Source of the DNA: DATKZB01 sp035528235 | GTDB taxonomy: Bacteria; Planctomycetota; Phycisphaerae; FEN-1346 | DNA: 23,121 bases | Assembly (NCBI GenBank): GCA_035528235.1 | Contig: DATKZB010000356.1 | Span: 1-23,121 of the forward strand | Direction of reading: 5' to 3' | Shown: in pieces, positions 14,664-22,466 of the stretch | Layout: every line of letters begins with the position of its first letter | Numbering within the stretch: the stretch's first letter is position 1 | Program-made: the position numbers and the translations under genes | Notes under the pieces: model-generated | Databases searched by the model: none | Seen by the model: only the letters and a program-made list of their open reading frames with translations | Told to the model about the DNA's origin: nothing

Positions 14664-15689
14664 TCAGGCATCCGGGGCCGGCTCGCCGCCGCCGGCCTGC
14701 GTGGTGCCCTTCGTGCCGGGCCGAGGGCCCGACCGGTCCCGTGCCAAGGCCACAATCCGTTCGCACAGCCGGCCGAACGGTATGCCCGCGTGAGCGGCCG
14801 CCTTCGGCACCAGGCTGTGACTCGTGAACCCGGGGATGGTGTTGACTTCGAGCACCTCCGGCTCGCCGTCGGGCGTGACGATGAGGTCGACGCGCGACAG
14901 GTCGCGGCAGCCCAGGACGCGGTGGGCGGCCAGCGCCGCCCGAACCAGACGGTCCTCCACGTCCGACGCCAGACCGTGGGCGAACACGTAGTCGGTCCGG
15001 TCCGACTCGTACTTGAAGTGGTAGTCGTACCACCCGCCGGGGGTGCGGACCTCGATCGTCGGCAGCACCGACTCGCCCAGAATGCCGACCGCGAACTCAC
15101 GCCCCACGATGCGGCGTTCGACAAGGGCCGGGCCGGACGCCCCGGCCACCCGCTCGACGGCGCGGCGGAGGCCGGCCAGCGAGTCGACCATGTACACGTC
15201 GAGGCTGGACCCGCCGGCCACGGGCTTGACCACCAGTTGCGGCCCGATGGTGTCCATGGCCTCGACGAAGGGCGCCGCGTCGCCGCAGTCGAGCAGGCGG
15301 AAGGCCGGCGTCGGGACGCCTTCTTCGGAGAATCGCACCTTGGTGGCCACCTTGTCCATGGCCAGCCGGCTGGCCTCGGGTCCACTGCCGGTGTAGGCGG
15401 CGCCGAGGGCTTCGAGTTCCTCCTGGACGCCGCCGTCCTCCCCCCACTTGCCGTGCAGTGCGAGGAACACGACGTCCAGGTCGCCCACGAGCTCGGCCGT
15501 CACGTCGCCGGGCCGGACGTCGGCCGGACGGACGTCGTGCCCGAGCCGGGCCAGGGCGTCGGCCACCGCCTGGCCGCTCTGGAGGCTGACCGGCCGCTCG
15601 CGCGACGGCCCGCCCATCAGGACGCCGATCGTCAGCGCTGCGGGCACCAGCACGGCGTGGGGCTCGACTTCGGGCACGGAACCGGTCAT
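14664..15689 (-). CDS. ddl: D-alanine--D-alanine ligase
   Basis: ATP-grasp enzyme joining two D-Ala for the peptidoglycan stem peptide. The 341-residue product has family landmarks: GGPSRERPVSL (28-38, with the Glu aligned to E. coli DdlB E15), ALHGKWGEDGGVQ, the MDKVATK entry to the ATP-grasp fold, VVKPVAGGSS, SRVDLIV and EVNTIPGFTSHSLVP near the end. The N-terminus has about 20 extra residues before the core, and the C-terminus a Gly/Pro-rich tail of about 25. The ATG overlaps the murB stop by 4 bp (ATGA), so the two are coupled. Confidence 0.94.
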   Translation of the reverse strand: MTGSVPEVEPHAVLVPAALTIGVLMGGPSRERPVSLQSGQAVADALARLGHDVRPADVRPGDVTAELVGDLDVVFLALHGKWGEDGGVQEELEALGAAYTGSGPEASRLAMDKVATKVRFSEEGVPTPAFRLLDCGDAAPFVEAMDTIGPQLVVKPVAGGSSLDVYMVDSLAGLRRAVERVAGASGPALVERRIVGREFAVGILGESVLPTIEVRTPGGWYDYHFKYESDRTDYVFAHGLASDVEDRLVRAALAAHRVLGCRDLSRVDLIVTPDGEPEVLEVNTIPGFTSHSLVPKAAAHAGIPFGRLCERIVALARDRSGPRPGTKGTTQAGGGEPAPDA

Positions 15690-16567
15690 GGCCAGACCTC
15701 AATCTCCAGTTCCAGGTACACGTCGAAGCGTTCCTTGACGGCCTTTCGGACCTGCTCAATGAGGGCGAGGACGTCGGCGGCCTTCGCCCCCTGCTTGACG
15801 ACGATGTAATTGGCGTGCTTGCGCGAGACGGTGGCCCCGCCCACGGCGGTGCCCTTGAGGCCGGCCTGGTCGATGAGCCCCCCGGCCGCCAGCCCCCTGG
15901 GGTTCTTGAAGACGCACCCGGCCGTGGCGGCGCTCACCGGCTGAGAGTTCTTCTTGGCGATCCAGATCTTCTTAACCCGGTTGCCGATGGCCTTGACCTT
16001 GTCGGGCATGAGGCGGAACTCGACCTCCAGAACGAACCGGGCCGAGACGTTGCTGGTCCGGTATCCGAACGCCAGGTCGTCGCGCTCGCGGTAGAAGGTC
16101 TCGCCGTGGCTGTCCATGACCTTGATGCGTTCGACGGTCTGGCCGACGTCGCCGTACGTGCCGCCGGCGTTCATCCGGACGGCGCCGCCCACGGTACCGG
16201 GGATGCCCACCAGGCACTCGACGCCCGACAGGCCCTGGCGCGCCGCCTCGGCCACGAGTTTCGGCAAGGGCGTGGCGGCCCCGGCGCGAAGCAGATCCTC
16301 CTCGACCCCCACCTGGCCGAACCCCTTGGCGTCCAGTTGGACGACGGCGCCCTGCATCCCCTCGTCGCGGACGAGGATGTTCGACCCTCGCCCGATGGCC
16401 CGCAGGTCGAGTTTCTTCTTCTCGCACCGCGCGATGACGTGGCGCAACTCGTCCTCCGTCCGGGGTCGCAGGAAGTACTCGGCGCTACCGCCGATGCCGA
16501 ACGTCGTCATCGACCCAAGCGGAAAGTCTTCCTGGACGATCGCCTCAAGGCCCTTGAAGATGGTCAT
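15686..16567 (-). CDS. murB: UDP-N-acetylenolpyruvoylglucosamine reductase
   Basis: FAD enzyme that reduces UDP-GlcNAc-enolpyruvate to UDP-MurNAc with NADPH. The 293-residue length fits the short (type II-like) MurB class. FAD-binding motifs are TTFGIGGSAEY (21-31), IGRGSNILV (58-66) and GIPGTVGGAVRMNAG (121-135). FGYRTS supplies R170, and the C-terminal LELEIE supplies the probable proton-relay Glu (E288). The residue that is the catalytic Ser in E. coli MurB (S229, in a GSxFKNP-type motif) is Cys here: TAGCVFKNP, C218. It follows murC after 39 bp and overlaps ddl by 4 bp. Confidence 0.94.
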   Translation of the reverse strand: MTIFKGLEAIVQEDFPLGSMTTFGIGGSAEYFLRPRTEDELRHVIARCEKKKLDLRAIGRGSNILVRDEGMQGAVVQLDAKGFGQVGVEEDLLRAGAATPLPKLVAEAARQGLSGVECLVGIPGTVGGAVRMNAGGTYGDVGQTVERIKVMDSHGETFYRERDDLAFGYRTSNVSARFVLEVEFRLMPDKVKAIGNRVKKIWIAKKNSQPVSAATAGCVFKNPRGLAAGGLIDQAGLKGTAVGGATVSRKHANYIVVKQGAKAADVLALIEQVRKAVKERFDVYLELEIEVWP

Positions 16568-16606
16568 CGCACGTCCTCAGCGTGTTCCGCGGTCAGGAGC
16601 CTGCGC

Positions 16607-18043
16607 CTATCGTGGTGCCGCCTCGGCGCCGGCCAGACCGGCCAGACCGGCCAGAAGCGGGCTCGCCAGGTGCCACACGTCGCCGGCACCCATGGTTATG
16701 AGCACGTCGCCGGACCCCAGGCTCTCAACCAGGTGCCGGCGGATGGAATCGAAGTCCTCAAAGTACGCGGCATCCGTGCCCAGGCCCGTGACCTCGGCCA
16801 CCAGGTCCTGGCTGGAGACGGCATGCCGCTCGTTCTCGCTGTCGCGGACGAAATAGATGTCCGGGACGATAACTTTATCGGCCACCGTCAGGGCCCGCGC
16901 AAAGTCTTTTAGGAGAAACCGCGTCCGGCTGTGTTGGTGCGGCTGAAAAACCACCCACAGCCGCGCCGGCGAGAACCGCTCGCGCGCGGCCCGAAGCGTG
17001 GCCCGAATCTCGGTCGGATGGTGGGCGTAATCGTCGACCACCGTCACACCGCCGGCCTGGCCCAGCACCTCCATACGGCGCGAGGCGCCCTGGAACCGTC
17101 CGAGGGCCCCGGCAACGGCCTCGGCCGGCGCGCCCGCCCACGTGCATAACGCCATGGCCGCCAGCGCGTTCAGGACGTGGTGCTCTCCGGCCAGGGCCAG
17201 GCGCACCGACGCGTACATCGCCCCCTGCCGGACCACGTCGAAGGCGAATCGCCCGGCGTCGGGCCGAAGGTTCTCGGCCCGCCAGTCCCAGTCGCCGCCG
17301 ATGCCGAAGGTTCGGACGGCAGCCTTCGCGGCCGCAGGCACGTCGCGGCTGCCAGGGTCCGACCCGCACACCAGCAGCAGGCCGTCGCTCGTCACGCGCG
17401 AGGCAAACTCGGCAAACGCCGAACGAATGTCGTCGAGGTCGCGGAAGTAGTCGAGATGATCCTCCTCGACGTTCAGGACGACGGCGGCGTGCGGCGACAG
17501 GTTCACGAACGACCGGTCGTACTCGCAGGCCTCGACCACCAGGTGCGGCCCGTCGCCCACGTGCGACCCGCCGCCGAGTTGCGGCACGTCGGCGCCGATG
17601 ACGAAACTCGGGTCCAGCCCGGCCTCCGACAACACATACGCCACCATGGCCGTCGTGGTGCTCTTGCCGTGCGTGCCGCTGACAGCGATACCGAGCCGCA
17701 ATTCCATGAGCCGCCCCAGGAACTGGGCGTACTTGAGCGTCGGGATGCCGCGGCGAACGGCCTCGGCCATCTCGGCGTTGTCGGGCTTGACGGCGGCGCT
17801 GTGGACGACCAGGTGGGCGCCTGAAGGAATGTTCTTTTCACCGTGACCGATGCCGATGTCTGCCCCCCGCCTGACCAGCCGCTCGGTGGCCGCGCTCGCC
17901 GTCATGTCGGAACCGCTGACGTCCCCTCCCTCGCTCAGAACGAACTCGGCCAGACCACTCATGCCGCAACCGCCCGCGCCGATGAAGTGAATCTTCTGCC
18001 CCGCGTAGGGGCCCGATGCGCGACGTGAACCTGAAAGGGTCAT
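16607..18043 (-). CDS. murC: UDP-N-acetylmuramate--L-alanine ligase
   Basis: First amino-acid ligase of peptidoglycan synthesis, adding L-Ala to UDP-MurNAc with ATP. The 478 residues have the Mur three-domain layout: UDP-binding Rossmann (about 16-110, IHFIGAGGCGMSGLA), central ATPase with P-loop GTHGKS (123-128) and EACEYDRSF, and a C-terminal domain with DDYAHHPTEI and FQPHQHSRT. The C-terminal tail is an Ala/Gly/Leu repeat (LLAGLAGLAGAEAAP). The ATG has GAGGA about 5 nt upstream and a good promoter at 18064-18092. It is the first gene of murC-murB-ddl-ftsQ-membrane protein. Confidence 0.96.
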   Translation of the reverse strand: MTLSGSRRASGPYAGQKIHFIGAGGCGMSGLAEFVLSEGGDVSGSDMTASAATERLVRRGADIGIGHGEKNIPSGAHLVVHSAAVKPDNAEMAEAVRRGIPTLKYAQFLGRLMELRLGIAVSGTHGKSTTTAMVAYVLSEAGLDPSFVIGADVPQLGGGSHVGDGPHLVVEACEYDRSFVNLSPHAAVVLNVEEDHLDYFRDLDDIRSAFAEFASRVTSDGLLLVCGSDPGSRDVPAAAKAAVRTFGIGGDWDWRAENLRPDAGRFAFDVVRQGAMYASVRLALAGEHHVLNALAAMALCTWAGAPAEAVAGALGRFQGASRRMEVLGQAGGVTVVDDYAHHPTEIRATLRAARERFSPARLWVVFQPHQHSRTRFLLKDFARALTVADKVIVPDIYFVRDSENERHAVSSQDLVAEVTGLGTDAAYFEDFDSIRRHLVESLGSGDVLITMGAGDVWHLASPLLAGLAGLAGAEAAPR

Positions 18044-18063
18044 GTGTCCTCGTTTCGCGTGCG

Positions 18064-18092
18064 AGTTTAAACCCGGCGGGTGCCGGTGTCAA
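18064..18092 (-). promoter_or_regulatory. Promoter of the murC operon
   Basis: Minus strand: perfect -35 TTGACA (18087-18092), 17-bp spacer, -10 TAAACT (18064-18069). It has the same -35 and -10 hexamers as the promoter at 9153-9180. Predicted leader is short, about 15-20 nt. It begins only 15 bp from the end of the MITE-like element at 18108. Confidence 0.7.
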
Positions 18093-18107
18093 CGCCTCGC
18101 CCTCTTA

Positions 18108-18271
18108 GTGCTACTTCGTCAATTCCGCGAGGGCCTATCGGGACGCCGCGCGGTGGCCTTCCCAGAGCCTGCCCGCCTTGGGCGGGCCACCGCGCCTTGG
18201 CGCAGGGCAACCTGACGCGGCGGCCTGGGAAGGCCGCCGCGCGAGAAGTCAAGGAGTTGACGAAGTAGCAC
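18108..18271. mobile_element. MITE-like 164-bp element with 15-bp terminal inverted repeats
   Basis: The outer arms GTGCTACTTCGTCAA (18108-18122) and TTGACGAAGTAGCAC (18257-18271) are perfect reverse complements, extendable to 19 bp with one mismatch (TTCC/GGAG side). Inside is a paired-hairpin element. Hairpin A has arms 18148-18158 and 18185-18195 (GCGCGGTGGCC/GGCCACCGCGC); its loop carries about 20 extra nt that themselves form a GCCCGCC/GGCGGGC hairpin (18171-18187). The linker is TTGGCGCAGGGCAACCTG, and hairpin B is 18216-18241. There is no coding capacity and no evident target duplication. The element fills the space between divergent murC and ubiD. Confidence 0.6.
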
Positions 18272-18300
18272 CTGACCTTTTCCTCATGCGGGAGAACCCG

Positions 18301-19749
18301 GTGGCGGCACAAGACCTGCGAACGTTTATCGCGCGGCTGGAGAAGGCCGGTCAACTGCGCCGCGTGGCGGCCGAGGTCTCGACGCACCTGGAGATCGCCG
18401 AGATCGCCTCTCGCCTCGTGGCCGCCGACGGCCCGGCCGCCCTCTTCGAGAACGTGGCCGGCCACGCGATGCCCGTGCTGGTAGGGGCGTTTGCCTCGAT
18501 GCAGCGGATGGCGTGGGCCCTGGGCGGCGACGACCTCGACGCCATTGCCGCACGCCTGGCCGACCTCGTCCGCCCGCCCGCCGCCGGCGCCGGGCTCCTC
18601 GACAAACTCAAGGCCGCGCCGCGCCTCCTCAAGGCCGCCGCCGCAGGGCCCAAGACCGTCCGCTCCGGGCCCTGCCAGGAGGTCGTCCACACCGACACGG
18701 CCGACCTCGCGTCGCTGCCGATCCTTCAATGCTGGCCCGGCGACGGCGGACCGTACGTCACCCTGGGCCAGGTGTACACGACCGACCCCGACGGCCACAA
18801 CCGCAACTCGGGCATGTACCGGCTCCAGGTCTTCGGCCCCCGCGCGTGCGGCATGCACTGGCACCGCGACCACGACGGCGCCCGCAACTACCGGGCCTGG
18901 GCGGCGCGCGGCCAGGCGATGCCCGTGGCGGTGGCCCTGGGCGGCGACCCCGTCCTGACCTACGCCGCCACCGCGCCGCTACCGTACGGCATGGACGAAC
19001 TGATGTTGGCGGGCATCCTGCGCGGCGAGGCCGTGCGGGTGGTGCGCGGCGTGACGGTGCCCATCGAGGTGCCCGCCGACGCCGAGATTATCATCGAAGG
19101 CACCGTCGACCCCGCCGAGACCGCCCTCGAAGGCCCCTTCGGCGACCACACCGGCTACTACTCCACCGCCGACCAGTACCCCGTGCTGCGCGTCACGGCC
19201 ATCACGCACCGCACGGGCGCCATCTACCCGACGACGGTCGTCGGCCGGTTCCCCAAGGAGGACGGCTACCTGGCCAAGGCGACCGAGCGGCTGTTTCTGC
19301 CGGTCATCCGGACCATCGTGCCGGAGGTCGTGGACCTGGGGCTGCCGGTGTTCGGCGTGTTCCACAACTGGGCGTTCGTCAGCATCCGCAAGACGTACCC
19401 CTGGCAGGCCCGCAAGGTGATGCACGCCCTGTGGGGCCTGGGCCAGATGATGTACACCAAGTTCCTCGTCGTGGTCGACGAGACGGTAAACGTCCAGGAC
19501 GCCCAGGAGGTGCTGTGGCGCGTGGGGGCCGAGGCCGACCCGCAGCGCGACGTCGTGGTCACGACGGGCCCGGCCGACGTCCTCGACCACGCGGCCCCGG
19601 CGGGCGCGGCAGGCGGCAAACTCGGCATCGACGCCACTCGCAAACTCCCCGAAGAGACCGCCGGCCGGCCCTGGCCCGACCCCATCGTGCCCGACGCCCA
19701 GGTCGCCCGCCGCGTGACCCAGCGGTGGCAGGAGTACGGCCTCGCGTAG
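18301..19749 (+). CDS. ubiD: UbiD-family prenylated-FMN decarboxylase
   Basis: Decarboxylase of the quinone pathway (4-hydroxy-3-polyprenylbenzoate in ubiquinone makers, or the naphthoate analogue in futalosine-type menaquinone makers), using prenyl-FMN made by UbiX. The 482 residues include NRNSGMYRLQVF (cofactor/metal-binding region), MHWHRDHD, and the acidic motif DPAETALEGPFGDHTGYYS carrying the catalytic glutamates, then FPKEDGYLAKATERLF. I chose GTG 18301 because GGGAG precedes it and the result (AAQDLRTFIARLEKAGQLRRV) is the canonical UbiD start; ATG 18286 would add five residues without a ribosome binding site. Open sequence before that is repeat DNA. It heads the ubiD-ubiE-TPR-ubiX cluster. 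Confidence 0.93.
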   Translation: MAAQDLRTFIARLEKAGQLRRVAAEVSTHLEIAEIASRLVAADGPAALFENVAGHAMPVLVGAFASMQRMAWALGGDDLDAIAARLADLVRPPAAGAGLLDKLKAAPRLLKAAAAGPKTVRSGPCQEVVHTDTADLASLPILQCWPGDGGPYVTLGQVYTTDPDGHNRNSGMYRLQVFGPRACGMHWHRDHDGARNYRAWAARGQAMPVAVALGGDPVLTYAATAPLPYGMDELMLAGILRGEAVRVVRGVTVPIEVPADAEIIIEGTVDPAETALEGPFGDHTGYYSTADQYPVLRVTAITHRTGAIYPTTVVGRFPKEDGYLAKATERLFLPVIRTIVPEVVDLGLPVFGVFHNWAFVSIRKTYPWQARKVMHALWGLGQMMYTKFLVVVDETVNVQDAQEVLWRVGAEADPQRDVVVTTGPADVLDHAAPAGAAGGKLGIDATRKLPEETAGRPWPDPIVPDAQVARRVTQRWQEYGLA

Positions 19750-19771
19750 CGCCCGGTGCCTTGAGAGCTCG

Positions 19772-19844
19772 CGCGGTGGCCTTCCTAGGCCACCGCGAGT
19801 TGGCGCAGAGCAACCTGTCGCGGCGGCCTAGGAAGGCCGCCGCG
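19772..19844. repeat. Paired-hairpin element with TTCCTA/TAGGAA loops
   Basis: Hairpin A (19772-19797) has arms CGCGGTGGCC/GGCCACCGCG around loop TTCCTA. Hairpin B (19819-19844) has arms CGCGGCGGCC/GGCCGCCGCG around loop TAGGAA. The linker TTGGCGCAGAGCAACCTG differs by one base from the copy at 18.2 kb. Relative to other copies the C-to-T change in loop A is matched by G-to-A in loop B, so the loops covary. It lies between ubiD and ubiE. Confidence 0.8.
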
Positions 19845-19870
19845 CAAACACGCAGTCAGTGCCTCCGGAA

Positions 19871-19893
19871 CACTGGCGGACAAGCCGCCAGTG
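19871..19893. repeat. 9-bp-arm palindrome
   Basis: CACTGGCGG (19871-19879) and CCGCCAGTG (19885-19893) around ACAAG, followed by CCACCC. It resembles a short palindromic repeat I associate with many planctomycete intergenic regions, from memory only. It is one of three different palindromes packed between ubiD and ubiE. Confidence 0.6.
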
Positions 19894-19910
19894 CCACCCG
19901 GCACGGCCTC

Positions 19911-19938
19911 GTAGGGGCACGACATGTCGTGCCCCTAC
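19911..19938. repeat. 28-bp perfect palindrome, copy 2
   Basis: Identical to 4476-4503. Here the outer arms are GGCCTCG before and CGAGGCC after (about 19905-19949), different in sequence from those of copy 1 but again complementary to each other. It lies 42 bp before the ubiE start. Confidence 0.85.
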
Positions 19939-19979
19939 AACCGAGGCCCTTGCGAAAGGCCGCCGCAAAGCCATCGGTG

Positions 19980-20705
19980 ATGACCTTGACCGACACGCCA
20001 ATCGACAAGCCCGACTACGTCCGCCGGATGTTCGGCTCCCTCGCCCGGCGGTACGACCTGCTGAACCACCTGCTGTCGGCAGGGCTCGACCGCGGCTGGC
20101 GCCGGCGCGCGGCCGACGCCGTGCCGGGCGACGCCGGGCTCGTCGTCGACGTCTGCACCGGCACGGGCGACCTGGCGATGGCGGTGCTGTGCCGCTGGGC
20201 CGGGGCACGGGTCGTCGGGTGCGACTTCTGCCGGCCGATGCTCGAGCGGGCCCGGGCCAAGGTCGCCCGGGCGGGCCTGGCGCCGCGGGCGGCGCTGCTG
20301 GAGGCCGACGCCCTGGCCCTGCCGCTGCCCGACGCCTCGGCCGACGCCGTCACCTGCGCGTTCGGTCTGCGGAACCTGGCCGACCCGGCGCGGGGCCTGG
20401 CCGAGATGGTCCGGGTGGCGCGGCCGGGGGGGCGGGTGGTCGTGCTCGAGTTCCACCGGCCGCGGGGGCAGGGCGCCTGGGCCGGCCTCTTTAACCTTTA
20501 CTTTCGCCGGGTTCTGCCTAGGCTAGGCGGATGGGTCTCGCGAGACCGCCACGGCGGGTACGCGTACCTGGTCTCGTCGATCGAGGCGTTCGGGCCGCCC
20601 GAGCGCACGGCCGAGGCCCTTAGCCGGGCGGGCCTCGACGGCGTGCGGACCGACCCGCTGGCCGGGGGCATCGCGAGCGTCTTTGTGGGCACTAGACCGG
20701 CGTAG
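19980..20705 (+). CDS. ubiE: UbiE/MenG quinone C-methyltransferase
   Basis: SAM-dependent C-methyltransferase of the last steps of (demethyl)menaquinone or ubiquinone synthesis, 241 residues. The start DKPDYVRRMFGSLARRYDLLNHLLSAGLDRGWRR matches the family's 'V..mF..iA.rYD..N...S.g.hr.Wr'. SAM motif I is VVDVCTGTGDLA, followed by AFGLRNLADPARGLAEMVRVARPGGR with VLEF, and the terminal GGIASVFVGTRP is typical. ATG 19980 fits the family start, though no strong Shine-Dalgarno is seen and a GTG directly precedes it. The frame remains open far upstream over ubiD, but that part is not protein-like. The next gene follows after 36 bp. Confidence 0.93.
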   Translation: MTLTDTPIDKPDYVRRMFGSLARRYDLLNHLLSAGLDRGWRRRAADAVPGDAGLVVDVCTGTGDLAMAVLCRWAGARVVGCDFCRPMLERARAKVARAGLAPRAALLEADALALPLPDASADAVTCAFGLRNLADPARGLAEMVRVARPGGRVVVLEFHRPRGQGAWAGLFNLYFRRVLPRLGGWVSRDRHGGYAYLVSSIEAFGPPERTAEALSRAGLDGVRTDPLAGGIASVFVGTRPA

Positions 20706-20741
20706 CCGCGCCGGGGCATCCGGGACCACGAACCAACCACC

Positions 20742-22466
20742 ATGCACTGTGCCAAGTGTTTCTTCTACGAAACCGACGTCGGCGACGAGGTCTGCGACCG
20801 TTGCGGCCGCGCCTACCTGCCCGAGGCCAACGTGTACCTGGGCGTGGTGGTCCTGGTAACGGGCGGCCTGGCGTGGTCGCTGCGGCATCTGCTGACAGGC
20901 AGCCTGGACCCGTTCGTCCGGCCGCATATCGACCTGGGTGCCTGGGCCACGTGGCCGGTCTCGATCGTCGATAGCCCGGCCTACGGATTCGTCCTCGGCG
21001 GGTGCCTGGCCATGCTGGCGGCGGCCCCCATCCTGGCGGGCATGCTGTACGGCAAGCGCGGCGGGTGGCTGCTGGCGGGAGTGATTGCGCTGCTGGGTCC
21101 CAGCGTGCTCCTGGCGGCCGCGTCGGCCCTGGGCGTCTGGATCGCCGCCGGGTACACGCTGCGGCTGCGGAGCAAGGTGTTGAGCGCCCTGCTGGGCCTG
21201 CTGCCGGCCGCCATCTACTGGTTCGTGGCCACGGCGCTGACGGACTTCGGCAAGGGCGAGACGCCGAGCCCCGCCCTGGCGGACATGGCGCCGCTGGCGG
21301 AGGCCGGTCGGACGTTGCCCCCTGCCCTTCGCGGCCTGGCTTACGTGCCGCCCATCACGGCGGTGGTGGTGGCCGCGGCGACGTGCGCGGTGGTCGTCGG
21401 CATCGGCCGGGTCGACCGCTGGCACATCCGGTGGCCGGGCGTGCTGGTGACCGTCCTGACGGCCGCACCGGTTCTGGCGCTGCTGGCGCTGGTCGGCATC
21501 GACGAGGTCCGTTACGGCATGGTTCTGGCCGAAGGCACCCCCGCCGCGCCCTGGCCGCGCGACGGCGGGTCGGAGACGTCGCGGCTGCTGGAGTTTCTGC
21601 GCCGGCATCCGGACAGCCCGCGTGCCGACCAGGTCCGGGCCCGCCTGGCCAGGAAACTCGAGACGCCCTCGCCGAGCGCCGCCCCGGCCGCGGCGGCCCA
21701 ATCGGCCCAGGACACCTGGCACGAGATCCTGAAGCGGCACCCCGAAGGCCCGTGGGCGGCCGAGGCCCGGCTCCACCTGGCCGATGCCGCCGCCAGGCAG
21801 GGACTCTTCGAGCAGGCCACGCAACTCTACGGCGAGGCACTGGCCCGGACTCAATCGGCCGGGCCGCCGGCCGAGGATCCCCTGGCCGACTTCACGGTCC
21901 TGTGGGACCTGTTCTCCATCGGGCCCGACCTGCAGGCCAAAGAGCAGGCCCATTACCTGGCCGCCGTCCGCCAGAACGTCCTCACGCACCTGGCCATCCT
22001 GGCCGACAATCGTAAAGACACCCAGGAGAACAGCCGCGCCCTGGCCCTGTACTTCGTCGCCCTCGGCCTCAAGGGCACCAACCCGTACCACGAGGCCCTG
22101 CTGGCCGCCCGCGACGCCGACCCGAAGGGCGCCCTGGCCGACAACGTGGCGTACGACCTGGCCCTGTTCGAGGCCGACGACGCCAAACGCGTCGAGGCGC
22201 TCGTTGCCGCGGCCACGGCGTGGCCCGGCACCGACGGGGCGATGCTCGCCCACCTGAAGGCCGCCCAGGACCTCATCGCCCAGGCCGCCTCCGACCCCGG
22301 CGCCACGCGCGAGGCCCAGAAACACCTCGCCCTGGCCCAGAAGGAACTGCTCGCCCGCAAGCAACGCCAGCCCGGCGACCCGTACGTGGCCCTGCTGGCC
22401 GACCGTGTCGAGAAGGAACTCGTTTATGTCCAGGCCCAACTCCGGACGCCCGACCCCGAGCGCTGA
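20742..22466 (+). CDS. Zinc-ribbon / multi-span membrane / TPR protein in the quinone cluster
   Basis: A 574-residue protein of unknown function with three parts. Residues 1-25 form a short zinc ribbon (C3-x2-C6 ... C18-x2-C21, CAKC/CDRC). Residues about 30-260 hold five to seven hydrophobic spans (NVYLGVVVLVTGGLAWSL; YGFVLGGCLAMLAAAPILAGML; WLLAGVIALLGPSVLLAAASALGVWIAAG; VLSALLGLLPAAIYWFVATAL; ITAVVVAAATCAVVVGIG; WPGVLVTVLTAAPVLALLALVGI). Residues about 280-574 are Ala/Leu-rich TPR-like helices (ARLHLADAAARQGLFEQATQLYGEAL), with an Ala/Pro linker around 320. The gene is embedded between ubiE and ubiX, and its last 41 bp overlap ubiX, implying co-expression. A role in organising membrane quinone synthesis is possible but unproven. 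Confidence 0.8.
   Translation: MHCAKCFFYETDVGDEVCDRCGRAYLPEANVYLGVVVLVTGGLAWSLRHLLTGSLDPFVRPHIDLGAWATWPVSIVDSPAYGFVLGGCLAMLAAAPILAGMLYGKRGGWLLAGVIALLGPSVLLAAASALGVWIAAGYTLRLRSKVLSALLGLLPAAIYWFVATALTDFGKGETPSPALADMAPLAEAGRTLPPALRGLAYVPPITAVVVAAATCAVVVGIGRVDRWHIRWPGVLVTVLTAAPVLALLALVGIDEVRYGMVLAEGTPAAPWPRDGGSETSRLLEFLRRHPDSPRADQVRARLARKLETPSPSAAPAAAAQSAQDTWHEILKRHPEGPWAAEARLHLADAAARQGLFEQATQLYGEALARTQSAGPPAEDPLADFTVLWDLFSIGPDLQAKEQAHYLAAVRQNVLTHLAILADNRKDTQENSRALALYFVALGLKGTNPYHEALLAARDADPKGALADNVAYDLALFEADDAKRVEALVAAATAWPGTDGAMLAHLKAAQDLIAQAASDPGATREAQKHLALAQKELLARKQRQPGDPYVALLADRVEKELVYVQAQLRTPDPER

Noticed and set aside
18513..19979. Very long N-terminal extension of ubiE over ubiD
   Set aside because: It is the third frame of ubiD, then palindromic repeats. 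Family sequence begins at 19980.
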